From Butyrivibrio sp. (GTDB taxonomy: Bacteria > Bacillota > Clostridia > Lachnospirales > Lachnospiraceae), in the NCBI GenBank assembly GCA_024680925.1, contig JAILBM010000062.1:1-43049 (forward strand): a stretch of 43,049 nucleotides of DNA, written 5' to 3'. The position numbers and the translations under genes were made by a program. This document shows, in pieces, positions 34,702 through 43,048 of this stretch. The notes under the pieces are model-generated. The model ran no database searches. It saw only the letters and a list, made by a program, of their open reading frames with translations, and was not told the origin of the DNA. Numbering within the stretch: the first letter of the stretch is position 1; each line of letters opens with the position of its first letter.

Positions 34702-36213
34702 ATGAATCGTTTTGCGAGGGGTGTTCGTTTTACATTAGTTTTATCAATTATTACTCTGGCGGCAGTTTATCTGCTGCTGGGGTATTACTATTCTGATGGA
34801 TTTTCATATGGAACGTGGATAAATGGAATTTATTGCACGGGAAAAAGCGTTGAAGAGGTAAATGAACTGTTAAAGGAAAATGTTCAATATCAGACTCTTT
34901 CCATAACCGATAAGGATGGCGCTTTACTGGAAATTTATCCGGAGGATATTGATTTGGAGTATGATTATACGGAATCTTTAAAAACCCGTATAAATAATCA
35001 AAATCCTCTCTTTTGGGGACTAAATCTTTTTGCTGCATATCGCAGCAACATTATTCCGACTATAAATTTTGATATAGATAAGCTGTATCGTATTCTGGCT
35101 GATTGGGAAATATTTAATTCAGAGCAGGATTTATCTGTATATATTGATTTTGATAAGAACGGCTTTTTCCTTGTTAATGAAAAGGAAAGTGTGCCGGATT
35201 TCGAAGCTGTCCTTGGTAAAGTAAACGATGCTGTATACAGCGAGGAAGCAGTGCTAGATTTATCTCAAAGCGATAACTGCTATAAATCGATTGAGCTAAC
35301 CGATGATGAAATAAAGATCAAAGACTTTTTTGATAAATTAAATGAACTTCAAAGTCCGGATATTTCCATAAATATCATGAATGAGGATGTTACTGTTACA
35401 AGCTCGGTAGCCTGGGAATTTTTGGTGACAAGAGATAATTATGATGATTATCGGCAGGAAGTCAGTACAAAAAAACAGCCATGGCTTGGATACTTTATCT
35501 GTAATGGGGCTGAATGTGCACTTCCTTCTGAGGAAGAGGTTATTTATGAAAATGACTTTGTGACGGATGATGATGGTAATCTTTATCTTAGCTGTTCAGC
35601 TATATATGACTTTGCAAGTGACCTTTGTGATAAATATGATACAAGCTATATGATTGATGATTATCTAGAAAAAGGAAGTGGTGAAATTCTCATTTCCAAT
35701 AATTCCAAAGGAAACAAAGGTATTTATAATACAGAGGAAATATATAACTATATTAAAGGTTATTATCTTGGAGAAAATACTGAAAAGTCCTATAGTGCTT
35801 TGCTGAAAGATGATGTTGAAAGCCATGACGGGGGTTTACTTGGTATGACATTTATAAAGGTTGATATGGGAGAGCAGGAGTTAACCTATTATGTCAATGG
35901 AAAAGAATCCATGAGATTTCCTATAGTTACAGGCAATGTAAACAGATCCAGAGGAACACCTTCAGGAATATACAACATATATAATAAACGCCATGATACG
36001 GTTTTGAGAGGCGAAAATTATGCTTCCTTTGTTCATTTTTTGCTTGGAGTATATAAAGGAGTAGGTATTCATGATGCCAGTTGGAGAGATGAATTTGGAG
36101 GAGAAATATACAAAAGTGACGGATCTCATGGTTGTATAAATTGCCCATCAGAAGAAGTTGAAATCCTTTGGAATCAAGCAGAAGTGGGAACTCCGGCAAT
36201 TCTTTTTTATTAA
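34702..36213 (+). CDS. L,D-transpeptidase (YkuD) with PG-binding-4-like domain
   Basis: A membrane-anchored cell-wall crosslinking enzyme of 503 residues that forms 3-3 peptide bonds. There is one N-terminal helix (about 10-29), a periplasm-facing region (about 35-260) resembling the peptidoglycan-binding type 4 domain, a mid region, and the YkuD domain from about 385. Catalytic residues are His457 (GIHDASW) and Cys478 in GSHGCIN. The ATG is the first base after the ilvB stop, with only a weak GAG-type ribosome site in ilvB, so it appears coupled to ilvB. I see no hairpin terminator after it. Confidence 0.92.
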   Translation: MNRFARGVRFTLVLSIITLAAVYLLLGYYYSDGFSYGTWINGIYCTGKSVEEVNELLKENVQYQTLSITDKDGALLEIYPEDIDLEYDYTESLKTRINNQNPLFWGLNLFAAYRSNIIPTINFDIDKLYRILADWEIFNSEQDLSVYIDFDKNGFFLVNEKESVPDFEAVLGKVNDAVYSEEAVLDLSQSDNCYKSIELTDDEIKIKDFFDKLNELQSPDISINIMNEDVTVTSSVAWEFLVTRDNYDDYRQEVSTKKQPWLGYFICNGAECALPSEEEVIYENDFVTDDDGNLYLSCSAIYDFASDLCDKYDTSYMIDDYLEKGSGEILISNNSKGNKGIYNTEEIYNYIKGYYLGENTEKSYSALLKDDVESHDGGLLGMTFIKVDMGEQELTYYVNGKESMRFPIVTGNVNRSRGTPSGIYNIYNKRHDTVLRGENYASFVHFLLGVYKGVGIHDASWRDEFGGEIYKSDGSHGCINCPSEEVEILWNQAEVGTPAILFY

Positions 36214-36295
36214 AATGCAAGAAAAAAACATGTTGAAAAATTGAAGAAAAGTTAAAAATAAAAAATTAAATAACAGACATTATGGAATAACGATA

Positions 36296-36323
36296 TTGAC
36301 AAATTTTTTCTTAGTATTAGAAT
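36296..36323 (+). promoter_or_regulatory. Promoter of serC-serA
   Basis: A consensus TTGACA (36296-36301), 16 bases, TAGAAT (36318-36323). The RNA would start near 36330, leaving a leader of about 96 bases before the GTG start of serC. I see no riboswitch fold in that leader. The rest of the 212-base gap after the transpeptidase is A-rich with no feature seen. Confidence 0.7.
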
Positions 36324-36425
36324 GTATTTAACATGAGATTTCAATGATTTAATCTGTTGAAGTTTACATCGCTAAAGCAAAAACAAATCAGACATAGAAA
36401 AAATAATTTACGGAGGAGTAAAATA

Positions 36426-37511
36426 GTGTCTAGAGTTTATAATTTTTCAGCAGGTCCGGCAGTTCTTCCTGAAGAGGTTCTTAAACAGGCTGCAGCAGAA
36501 ATGCTTGATTTTAATGGATCAGGTATGTCAATCAATGAGATGTCACATCGTTCTAAGGCTTTCGATAATGTGATCGAAACTGCAGAGCAGGATATCAGGG
36601 ATCTTATGGGTATTCCTGATAATTACAAGGTATTATTCCTTCAGGGTGGTGCATCACAGCAGTTTGCAGCTGTACCTCTTAATCTTATGCAGAACAAAAA
36701 GGCTGCATATATCGTAACAGGTCAGTGGGCTAAGAAAGCACAGCAGGAGGCTTCCAAGTATCTGGATGCTCAGATTGTAGCTTCTTCAGCAGATCAGACC
36801 TTCAGTTATATTCCTGATTGTTCAGATCTTGATATTCCGGAAGATGCAGATTATGTATATATTTGTGAAAACAATACAATTTACGGAACAAAGTTTAAGA
36901 CACTTCCAAATACAAAGGGACATATTCTTGTTTCAGATGTTTCTTCATGCTTCTTATCTGAGCCTGTAGATGTTTCAAAATATGGTGTTATTTACGGTGG
37001 TGTTCAGAAGAACGTAGGTCCTGCGGGCCTTGTAATTTCTATTATCAGAGAAGATCTTATAAGAGATGACGTTCCTGATTTCACACCTACAATGCTTAAG
37101 TGGAAGACACAGGCTGATAATGGTTCTTTATACAATACTCCTAACTGCTGGGCTATTTATATGTGCGGACTTGTATTTAAATGGCTTAAAGCACAGGGCG
37201 GTCTTGCAGAGATGCAGAAGAGAAATGAAGCAAAGGCAAAGATTCTTTATGATTATCTCGATAGCAGCAAGATGTTCAAGGGCACAGTAAGACCTCAGGA
37301 CAGATCTCTTATGAACGTACCTTTTGTTACAGGAGATGATGAACTTAATGCTAAGTTTATCGCTGAAGCTACAGCTGCAGGATTTGTAAGCCTTAAGGGA
37401 CACAGAACAGTTGGCGGAATGAGAGCAAGTATTTACAATGCTATGCCAATGGAAGGTGTTCAGAAGCTTGTTGAGTTTATGGATAGTTTTGAAAAAGCCA
37501 ATTTAAAATAA
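36426..37511 (+). CDS. serC: Phosphoserine aminotransferase
   Basis: SerC transaminates 3-phosphohydroxypyruvate to phosphoserine with PLP. The 361-residue protein begins VYNFSAGPAVLPEEVL, contains SHRSKAF, QGGASQQF and the PLP lysine in YGGVQKNVGPAGL. The start is a GTG at 36426, seven bases after GGAGGAG (36412-36418); the frame is open back to a TTG at 36357 but that extension has no ribosome site and does not match the family. serA follows 34 bases later. Confidence 0.97.
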   Translation: MSRVYNFSAGPAVLPEEVLKQAAAEMLDFNGSGMSINEMSHRSKAFDNVIETAEQDIRDLMGIPDNYKVLFLQGGASQQFAAVPLNLMQNKKAAYIVTGQWAKKAQQEASKYLDAQIVASSADQTFSYIPDCSDLDIPEDADYVYICENNTIYGTKFKTLPNTKGHILVSDVSSCFLSEPVDVSKYGVIYGGVQKNVGPAGLVISIIREDLIRDDVPDFTPTMLKWKTQADNGSLYNTPNCWAIYMCGLVFKWLKAQGGLAEMQKRNEAKAKILYDYLDSSKMFKGTVRPQDRSLMNVPFVTGDDELNAKFIAEATAAGFVSLKGHRTVGGMRASIYNAMPMEGVQKLVEFMDSFEKANLK

Positions 37512-37545
37512 ATATTATCTTTCCTATGGGAAATCGGAGGTTTAG

Positions 37546-38715
37546 ATGTACAAGTATAAATGCTTAAATCCAATTGCAAAAATTGGTCTTAATAATTTCA
37601 ATGAGAATTTCACAGCTACAGATAATGTAGATGATGCAGAGGGTATCCTTGTAAGAAGTGCCAATATGCTTGATATGGAATTTTCCAAAAATCTTCTTGC
37701 CATTGCAAGAGCCGGTGCAGGTGTTAATAATATTCCTTTAGACAGATGTGCTGAGCAGGGTATCGTAGTATTTAATACTCCCGGTGCCAATGCTAATGGT
37801 GTTAAGGAAATGGTTATTGCTGCTATGCTTTTAGCTTCCCGTGACATTATAGGCGGTGTTGAATGGGTTAAAGCCAATGCCGGAGATCCTGCTATTGCAG
37901 CTCTTACAGAAAAGAGCAAAAAGAAATTTGCAGGTTCTGAAATTGCAGGTAAAAAGCTTGGTATTATCGGTCTTGGTGCCATTGGTGTAAGAGTTGCCAA
38001 TGCAGCTCGTATGCTTGGTATGGAAGTATATGGTTATGATCCATATCTTTCTGTTGATGCAGCATGGAGTCTTTCCAGTGATGTTAAGCATGTAACCAAT
38101 GTTGATGACATTTATTCTAAATGTGATATTATTACAATTCATGTTCCTGCTCTTGATTCCACAAAGGGCATGATCAATGAAGCTGCAATTGCAAAGATGA
38201 AAAAGGGTGTTATTCTTATGAACCTTGCCAGAGATATTCTTTGTAACGAGGCTGATGTACTTGCAGGTATCAACTCAGGTAAGATCAGAAAATATGTAAC
38301 AGATTTCCCAAATACAGTTACAGCAGGTCATGACGGATGTATTGTTATTCCTCACCTCGGTGCTTCAACAGAAGAGTCAGAAGATAACTGTGCTGTTAAG
38401 GCTGTAGTTGAGCTTCAAGATTATCTTGAAAATGGTAATATTAACAATTCAGTAAACTTCCCTAAGTGTGATATGGGTATTTGCACTAAGCCACGTATTG
38501 CTATTTTCCATAAAAATGTAGCAAATATGATCAGCCAGTTTACACAGCAGATTGGTGGCGCAGGCTACAATATTTCTGATATGACAAATAAGTCAAAGGG
38601 TGATTATGCTTATACACTTATTGATCTTGAGGATGAGGTTACAGATACTCTTGTAGAAAAAATTTCTTCTATCGAAGGTGTTTGCCGCGTAAGAGTAGTC
38701 AGAAAAGACGTTTGA
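37546..38715 (+). CDS. serA: D-3-phosphoglycerate dehydrogenase
   Basis: SerA oxidises 3-phosphoglycerate, the first step of serine synthesis. The 389-residue protein is the short form: a substrate domain with RAGAGVNNIPLDRC, a nucleotide fold GIIGLGAIGVRVANAA (about 144-159), catalytic Arg in NLARDILCNE and His in PHLGASTEES, then an ACT domain (about 318-389, RIAIFHKNVANMISQ onward) for serine feedback. It reads NLARDI where most relatives have NTARG. GGAGG precedes the ATG. A strong terminator follows. serB is absent. Confidence 0.96.
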   Translation: MYKYKCLNPIAKIGLNNFNENFTATDNVDDAEGILVRSANMLDMEFSKNLLAIARAGAGVNNIPLDRCAEQGIVVFNTPGANANGVKEMVIAAMLLASRDIIGGVEWVKANAGDPAIAALTEKSKKKFAGSEIAGKKLGIIGLGAIGVRVANAARMLGMEVYGYDPYLSVDAAWSLSSDVKHVTNVDDIYSKCDIITIHVPALDSTKGMINEAAIAKMKKGVILMNLARDILCNEADVLAGINSGKIRKYVTDFPNTVTAGHDGCIVIPHLGASTEESEDNCAVKAVVELQDYLENGNINNSVNFPKCDMGICTKPRIAIFHKNVANMISQFTQQIGGAGYNISDMTNKSKGDYAYTLIDLEDEVTDTLVEKISSIEGVCRVRVVRKDV

Positions 38716-38768
38716 TAAGGCAAATACTTTGCCGGGCATTTTGTAAAATGCACTATATATAATAATTT

Positions 38769-38799
38769 GGCACCGCTGCATATGTAGTGGTGCCTTTTT
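38769..38799 (+). terminator. Rho-independent terminator of serC-serA
   Basis: GGCACCGCTGC (38769-38779) pairs with GTAGTGGTGCC (38784-38794) around ATAT, followed by five T. A smaller GCATTTT-type hairpin upstream (near 38737-38752) has no T tract. Confidence 0.93.
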
Positions 38800-38837
38800 A
38801 AAAAATAACCCCTTAAAAACGGAGGTAAAGGCAGTAT

Positions 38838-40070
38838 ATGGTAAAAATTAGACCTTTTAAAGCATATAGACCGACAAGTGAGCTGGTTTCCAAGGTGGCT
38901 GCACTTCCTTATGACGTTTATACAAGCAGCGAAGCAAGAGAAGTTGTAGGTCAAAATGAGCTCTCTTTTTTGGCAATAGACAGAGCAGAAACCCAGTTTC
39001 CTGAAGATGTGGATATGTATTCACAACAAGTATATGAGAAGGCAAGAGATCTTCTTAATGACAGGATTGAAAAAGGCATATTCATACAGGATGATAAGCC
39101 CTGCTATTATATTTATGAGCAGACCATGGATGGAAGAACCCAGACAGGAATCGTAGCATGTTCTTCTGTTCAGGATTATGTGGATGGTATTATAAAAAAG
39201 CATGAAAATACCAGGGAAGATAAGGAAATCGACAGAATTAAGCATGTGGATACCTGTAATGCCCAGACAGGTCCTATTTTTTTGTGCTATAGACAAAATG
39301 AAACACTGGATGAACTGGTTTTAAATATTAAAAAGGATAAACCTCTTTATAGCTTTGAGTCTGAAAATGTAAAAAACAATGTATGGATAATTGATAAGGA
39401 TTCGGATATAGAAGCACTTACCAAAGCTTTTGAAACCATGGACAATACTTACATTGCCGATGGACATCACAGATGCGCTTCTGCAGTAAAGGTGGGTCTT
39501 AAGAGAAGAAACGAAGATGCTAATGCTGACGGAAATAAAGAGTATGATTATTTTTTATCTGTTTTATTTCCGGATAATCAGCTGATGATCATGGATTATA
39601 ACAGAGTGGTTAAGGATTTAAATGGTCTTAGTTCAGAGGAGTTTTTGGCTAAAATCAGCGAGAAATTCAAGGTTACAGAATCTAAAGCGGAAGTAAAACC
39701 AAATAAAAAAGGAACATTTGGTATGTTTCTTGATGAAAAATGGTACATTCTTGAGGCTACAAGTGCTATTATGGATATAGATGTTGTTGAGAGTCTGGAT
39801 GTATCTGTACTTCAAAATGAAATCTTACATCCGATACTTGGTATAGGGGACCCAAGAACTGATAAACGTATAGATTTTATCGGCGGCATCAGGGGACTTA
39901 AGGAACTGGAAAAGAGATGTCATAAGGACATGAAAGTGGCTTTTTCCATGTATCCTACAAGTATTCATGAACTTTTTGCGGTAGCAGATGCAGGAAAGCT
40001 TATGCCACCCAAATCTACATGGTTTGAGCCTAAGCTTTTAAGCGGAATGTTTATTCATTCTCTTTCCTAA
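38838..40070 (+). CDS. DUF1015 family protein linked to serine biosynthesis
   Basis: This 410-residue family is commonly found beside serC and serA and has no settled function. Visible signatures are IRPFKAYRP at the start, ALPYDVY, KKHENTREDKEIDRIKH (120-136), ADGHHRCASA (207-216) and HPILGIGDPRTDKRIDF near the end. The DGHHR motif recalls the ParB-fold free-serine kinases SerK and SbnI; I take this as a possible clue to a phospho-transfer role, not as proof. Ribosome sites are GGAGG (38821-38825) or the closer AAAGG. It lies after the serA terminator, so it may have partly separate expression. Confidence 0.85.
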   Translation: MVKIRPFKAYRPTSELVSKVAALPYDVYTSSEAREVVGQNELSFLAIDRAETQFPEDVDMYSQQVYEKARDLLNDRIEKGIFIQDDKPCYYIYEQTMDGRTQTGIVACSSVQDYVDGIIKKHENTREDKEIDRIKHVDTCNAQTGPIFLCYRQNETLDELVLNIKKDKPLYSFESENVKNNVWIIDKDSDIEALTKAFETMDNTYIADGHHRCASAVKVGLKRRNEDANADGNKEYDYFLSVLFPDNQLMIMDYNRVVKDLNGLSSEEFLAKISEKFKVTESKAEVKPNKKGTFGMFLDEKWYILEATSAIMDIDVVESLDVSVLQNEILHPILGIGDPRTDKRIDFIGGIRGLKELEKRCHKDMKVAFSMYPTSIHELFAVADAGKLMPPKSTWFEPKLLSGMFIHSLS

Positions 40071-40126
40071 GGATTCTCTGACTTTTCAATGATACATAAA
40101 AATACATTATAAAAGGGGAGTAACTG

Positions 40127-42613
40127 GTGAATACAAAATTATACAAGCTAATGAACTGGCCGGAAATCGAAGAAATTATTTATTCTGACGGAAGTGATCC
40201 GCATAGGATCCTTGGAGCACATAAGATAGGTAATAATCTTCTGGTACAGATGTTTTATCCCGGTGCTAAGGAAGTAAATCTGTGCATTGATGGCGATGAT
40301 GAAGATACCTTTAAAATGGAACAGGCTGATGAGGCAGGCTTTTTTGCTTCTCTTATCCCATATATTGAAGGCACTGAATATCATTACGAGATTTTGACAG
40401 ATGATGATAAACAGATAAATCTGCATGATGCTTATAATTTTGGACCATTTCTTGAAAGAGAGGATTTCATTAAATTTAATAGTGGAATTCATATGGATAT
40501 TTACGAAAAGCTTGGCTCAAGACCAATGGAGAGAAATGGTTATGTGGGCGTAAACTTTTCTGTTTGGGCTCCGGGAGCTATCAGAGTCAGTGTCGTAGGT
40601 GATTTTAACGGATGGGATGGACGTATCCATCAGATGAGAAAACTGGATCCAAACGGAGTATTTGAGATTTTTATTCCTGATGTTTCTGAAGGTGATAAGT
40701 ATCAGTTTGAGATTAAGACAAAGGCAGGAATAACTTTAAGAAGAAACGATCCATATGCTCTTAGTGTAGAAAATACCGAGAACGGATATTTTTCTGTTGT
40801 AAAGGCACTTCATAATTATGAATGGGAAGATAGCACATTTTTGCAGAATCAGAAAAAGATCAATAAGGATTCAGATCCTCTTTCCATTTGTGAGATTTCA
40901 ATTGATAAGTTTATAAACAGACACAGAAGTGATAAGACTTTAAAGGAACTTACTCCTGAAATTCTGGATTATGTAGATAAACATGGTTTTGACGTAATAT
41001 CTTTATCACCGGTAATGGAACATGCTGCCGATCATAATTATCATATTCTTAATTATTATGCGGTACATGAAAAATATGGTGATGCCGATGAGCTTAAGTT
41101 TTTTGTAAACGAAGCTCATAAGAGAGAGATCGCTGTTATTTTTGAATGGGTTCCTACATTCTTTGATGGTGATGAGGGCGGACTTTCTGACTTTACTGGA
41201 AAGCCTCTTTATGAATATCCTGATCCAAGAAAGGGATATAGAAAAAATTCACCGGATAAGGTATTTGACTTTGGAAGAAAGGAAGTATGTAATTTCCTTA
41301 CTACCAATGCACTTTACTGGTTAAAGGAATTTCATGCTGATGGTTTTAGACTTTCGGATATTTCAAAGGTTCTTTACCTTGACTATGACAGAGCTGCAGG
41401 AGAATGGGAGCCTAATATTTACGGTGGCAATGAAAATCTTGAAGCGGCTGCATTTATGCGCAATTTCACAGAGGCTGTTCACAAATACAGCAAAGGCGCC
41501 CTTCTTATAACCAAGGAAACAGCCTGCTATCCAAAGGTTACTTTAAGCCTTGAGGAAGGCGGACTTGGATTTGACTATAAATGGAACAATGGCTGGACGA
41601 AGGATATCCTTACTTATGTTCAGAATGATCCGATATTCAGAGGTGGACGTCACAATGAACTTACTAACAGCATTTTGTATTGTTATTCAGAGCGCTTTAT
41701 TTTATCAATAAATCACGAGGATCTTTATAAAGGCCTTGAAAGTCTTTATGATATGATGCCCGGCGATTCAACTCAGAAGCTTTGTAATACCAGATTTGTA
41801 CTTAGCTACCTTTATACTTATCCAGGCAAAAAAATGCTTGCCATGGACCCGGATGCTTTGAATATGGATCAGTCCATTGCTCTTCAGAATATGTTAAGCG
41901 ATCTGAATACTATTTATTACAGTAAGGATGCTCTTTCTGTTTATGACACCACTGATGCGGGTTTTGAGTGGATCAATAATATGGATGCCCAAAACTGCCG
42001 TATGAGTTTTGTAAGACATGGTAAGAAAAAAGATGATTTCCTTCTTGTAGTTTGCAATATGTCAGGCGTTATGCAGGAATTTAATGTAGGTGTCCCGGAA
42101 GATGGAAAATATTCTGAAATATTTTCCTCTGATAAGTTGGAATATGGTGGGAGCGGCATTTCCAACGGGGAATTGCAGCTGGCAGAAAGAAAAGCTTATG
42201 ATGGAAGAGCCTATTGCATAAAGGTTAAGCTTGCTCCCTGCTCTGTTTCAATTCTTTCATTCACTCCTTATACAGAAGAGGAGAAGAAAATAAGAAAGAT
42301 CAAAGAAGAAGAGGAAATCCGTAAGGAAAAGGAAATCGAAAAGAGCCTTGCGGAACTTAAAGCAAAGCAGGATAAGGAAGAAGAAAAGATTCTTAAAGAG
42401 CTTCGCGAAAGATATGAAAAAGAGCTTGCTCAGCAGAGAATAGCTATTGAAGAGAAGTATGAAAAGATTCAGGAAGAGAAGATAAATGCGGTGGTAAGTT
42501 CTGCTACCGGTATTGAAAAATCTGCTTCCAAGGCAGCTTCAAAAAAGACATCCTCAAAGAAGTCTACAACCAAGGCTGCTGCGAAAAAGACTTCAAAAAA
42601 TAAGAAAAAATAA
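40127..42613 (+). CDS. Glycogen branching enzyme-like pseudoenzyme with coiled coil and basic tail
   Basis: The 828-residue protein follows GlgB from end to end: an N1 domain (PHRILGAH, about 25-110), a CBM48 (FSVWAPGAIRVSVVGDFNGWDG, 144-165), a GH13 barrel (about 250-600) and a C-terminal beta domain. The four catalytic regions can be aligned without gaps, and all are altered: region I EWVPTFF (340-346) for DWVPGHF, region II GFRLS (Ser410 where the nucleophile Asp belongs), region III TKET (Lys463 in place of the acid Glu), region IV NHED (Glu531 in place of Asp). Residues about 716-785 form a Glu/Lys coiled coil and about 797-828 a Lys/Ala/Ser/Thr tail like histone H1. It starts at a GTG with GGGGAG 6 bases upstream. 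I infer a non-catalytic glucan-binding or scaffold protein. Confidence 0.85.
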   Translation: MNTKLYKLMNWPEIEEIIYSDGSDPHRILGAHKIGNNLLVQMFYPGAKEVNLCIDGDDEDTFKMEQADEAGFFASLIPYIEGTEYHYEILTDDDKQINLHDAYNFGPFLEREDFIKFNSGIHMDIYEKLGSRPMERNGYVGVNFSVWAPGAIRVSVVGDFNGWDGRIHQMRKLDPNGVFEIFIPDVSEGDKYQFEIKTKAGITLRRNDPYALSVENTENGYFSVVKALHNYEWEDSTFLQNQKKINKDSDPLSICEISIDKFINRHRSDKTLKELTPEILDYVDKHGFDVISLSPVMEHAADHNYHILNYYAVHEKYGDADELKFFVNEAHKREIAVIFEWVPTFFDGDEGGLSDFTGKPLYEYPDPRKGYRKNSPDKVFDFGRKEVCNFLTTNALYWLKEFHADGFRLSDISKVLYLDYDRAAGEWEPNIYGGNENLEAAAFMRNFTEAVHKYSKGALLITKETACYPKVTLSLEEGGLGFDYKWNNGWTKDILTYVQNDPIFRGGRHNELTNSILYCYSERFILSINHEDLYKGLESLYDMMPGDSTQKLCNTRFVLSYLYTYPGKKMLAMDPDALNMDQSIALQNMLSDLNTIYYSKDALSVYDTTDAGFEWINNMDAQNCRMSFVRHGKKKDDFLLVVCNMSGVMQEFNVGVPEDGKYSEIFSSDKLEYGGSGISNGELQLAERKAYDGRAYCIKVKLAPCSVSILSFTPYTEEEKKIRKIKEEEEIRKEKEIEKSLAELKAKQDKEEEKILKELRERYEKELAQQRIAIEEKYEKIQEEKINAVVSSATGIEKSASKAASKKTSSKKSTTKAAAKKTSKNKKK

Positions 42614-42642
42614 GATTTAAACTTTGTGTTAAATGAATAAAG

Positions 42643-42695
42643 GCCTTTTAACGGGAAACTTTCTTTCAAAGAAAAAAGTTTCCTGTTAAAAAGGC
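42643..42695 (+). terminator. Long hairpin terminator after the GlgB-like gene
   Basis: GCCTTTTAACGGGAAACTTT (42643-42662) pairs with the segment ending GGC at 42695, with one bulged A and one G-T pair, giving a stem of about 20 bp. The 3' tail is only moderately T-rich. Confidence 0.8.
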
Positions 42696-42747
42696 TGTAT
42701 TTAAAATATTCAAATTTTTACAAAAGCAGACGGAGATTGATTTTCTC

Positions 42748-42776
42748 TTGTCAAACAACTGATTTCGATTTATAAT
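42748..42776 (+). promoter_or_regulatory. Promoter of tRNA-Thr
   Basis: TTGTCA (42748-42753), exactly 17 bases, TATAAT (42771-42776). The RNA would start near 42783, about 22 bases before the mature tRNA. Confidence 0.8.
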
Positions 42777-42804
42777 TATTTTTGCGTCTAAATTATATGG
42801 CCAT

Positions 42805-42877
42805 GCTGGAATGGCGCAGTTGGTAGCGCAACTGATTCGTAATCAGTAGGACGTCGGTTCAAGTCCGATTTCCAGCT
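42805..42877 (+). tRNA. tRNA-Thr (anticodon CGU)
   Basis: A full cloverleaf can be drawn: acceptor GCTGGAA with TTCCAGC, D stem GCGC with GCGC, anticodon stem ACTGA with TCAGT around the loop TTCGTAA (anticodon CGT at 42838-42840), a 5-base variable loop and a T arm with loop TTCAAGT. The discriminator is T at 42877 and CCA is not encoded. It reads the ACG threonine codon. It is a single-gene unit with its own promoter and terminator. Confidence 0.96.
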
Positions 42878-42885
42878 TTTTATCG

Positions 42886-42916
42886 CACAAGGTTATTTTT
42901 TAACCTTGTGTTTTTT
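42886..42916 (+). terminator. Rho-independent terminator of tRNA-Thr
   Basis: CACAAGGTTA (42886-42895) pairs with TAACCTTGTG (42901-42910), followed by six T. The T tract runs directly into the right terminal repeat. Confidence 0.93.
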
Positions 42917-43048
42917 ATATCATAGGAAATTGCTTTCCTATGATATAAAAAACGCTCCGCTAAGGATGCGCACTCGCGCGATAGGTAAATGTTGCATAAA
43001 TGCAACCGCGCTCGGCGCGAGAATGTCGCAAGCGACATTCTTTGTTCT
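42913..43048 (-). repeat. Terminal multi-hairpin repeat, right copy
   Basis: This is the exact reverse complement of bases 6-141, with the GCAA hairpin again on the inner side (42913-42950). Both copies therefore read inward. The identity of both arms and their location at the two ends suggests that the window is a contig bounded by a multi-copy genomic repeat. Confidence 0.9.

Noticed and set aside
36330-36425. Riboswitch or T-box in the serC leader
   Set aside because: The 96-base leader is A-rich, with no conserved T-box sequence, no terminator-antiterminator pair and no recognisable aptamer core.
38729-38763. Promoter with TATAAT at 38758-38763 for the DUF1015 gene
   Set aside because: A TATAAT is present, but no -35-like hexamer lies at 16-18 bases, and the serA terminator would follow immediately.
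6-43048. A 43-kb composite transposon or genomic island bounded by terminal inverted repeats
   Set aside because: No transposase, integrase or attachment site is present, and the interior is core metabolism and cell division. A contig bounded by a dispersed repeat is simpler.
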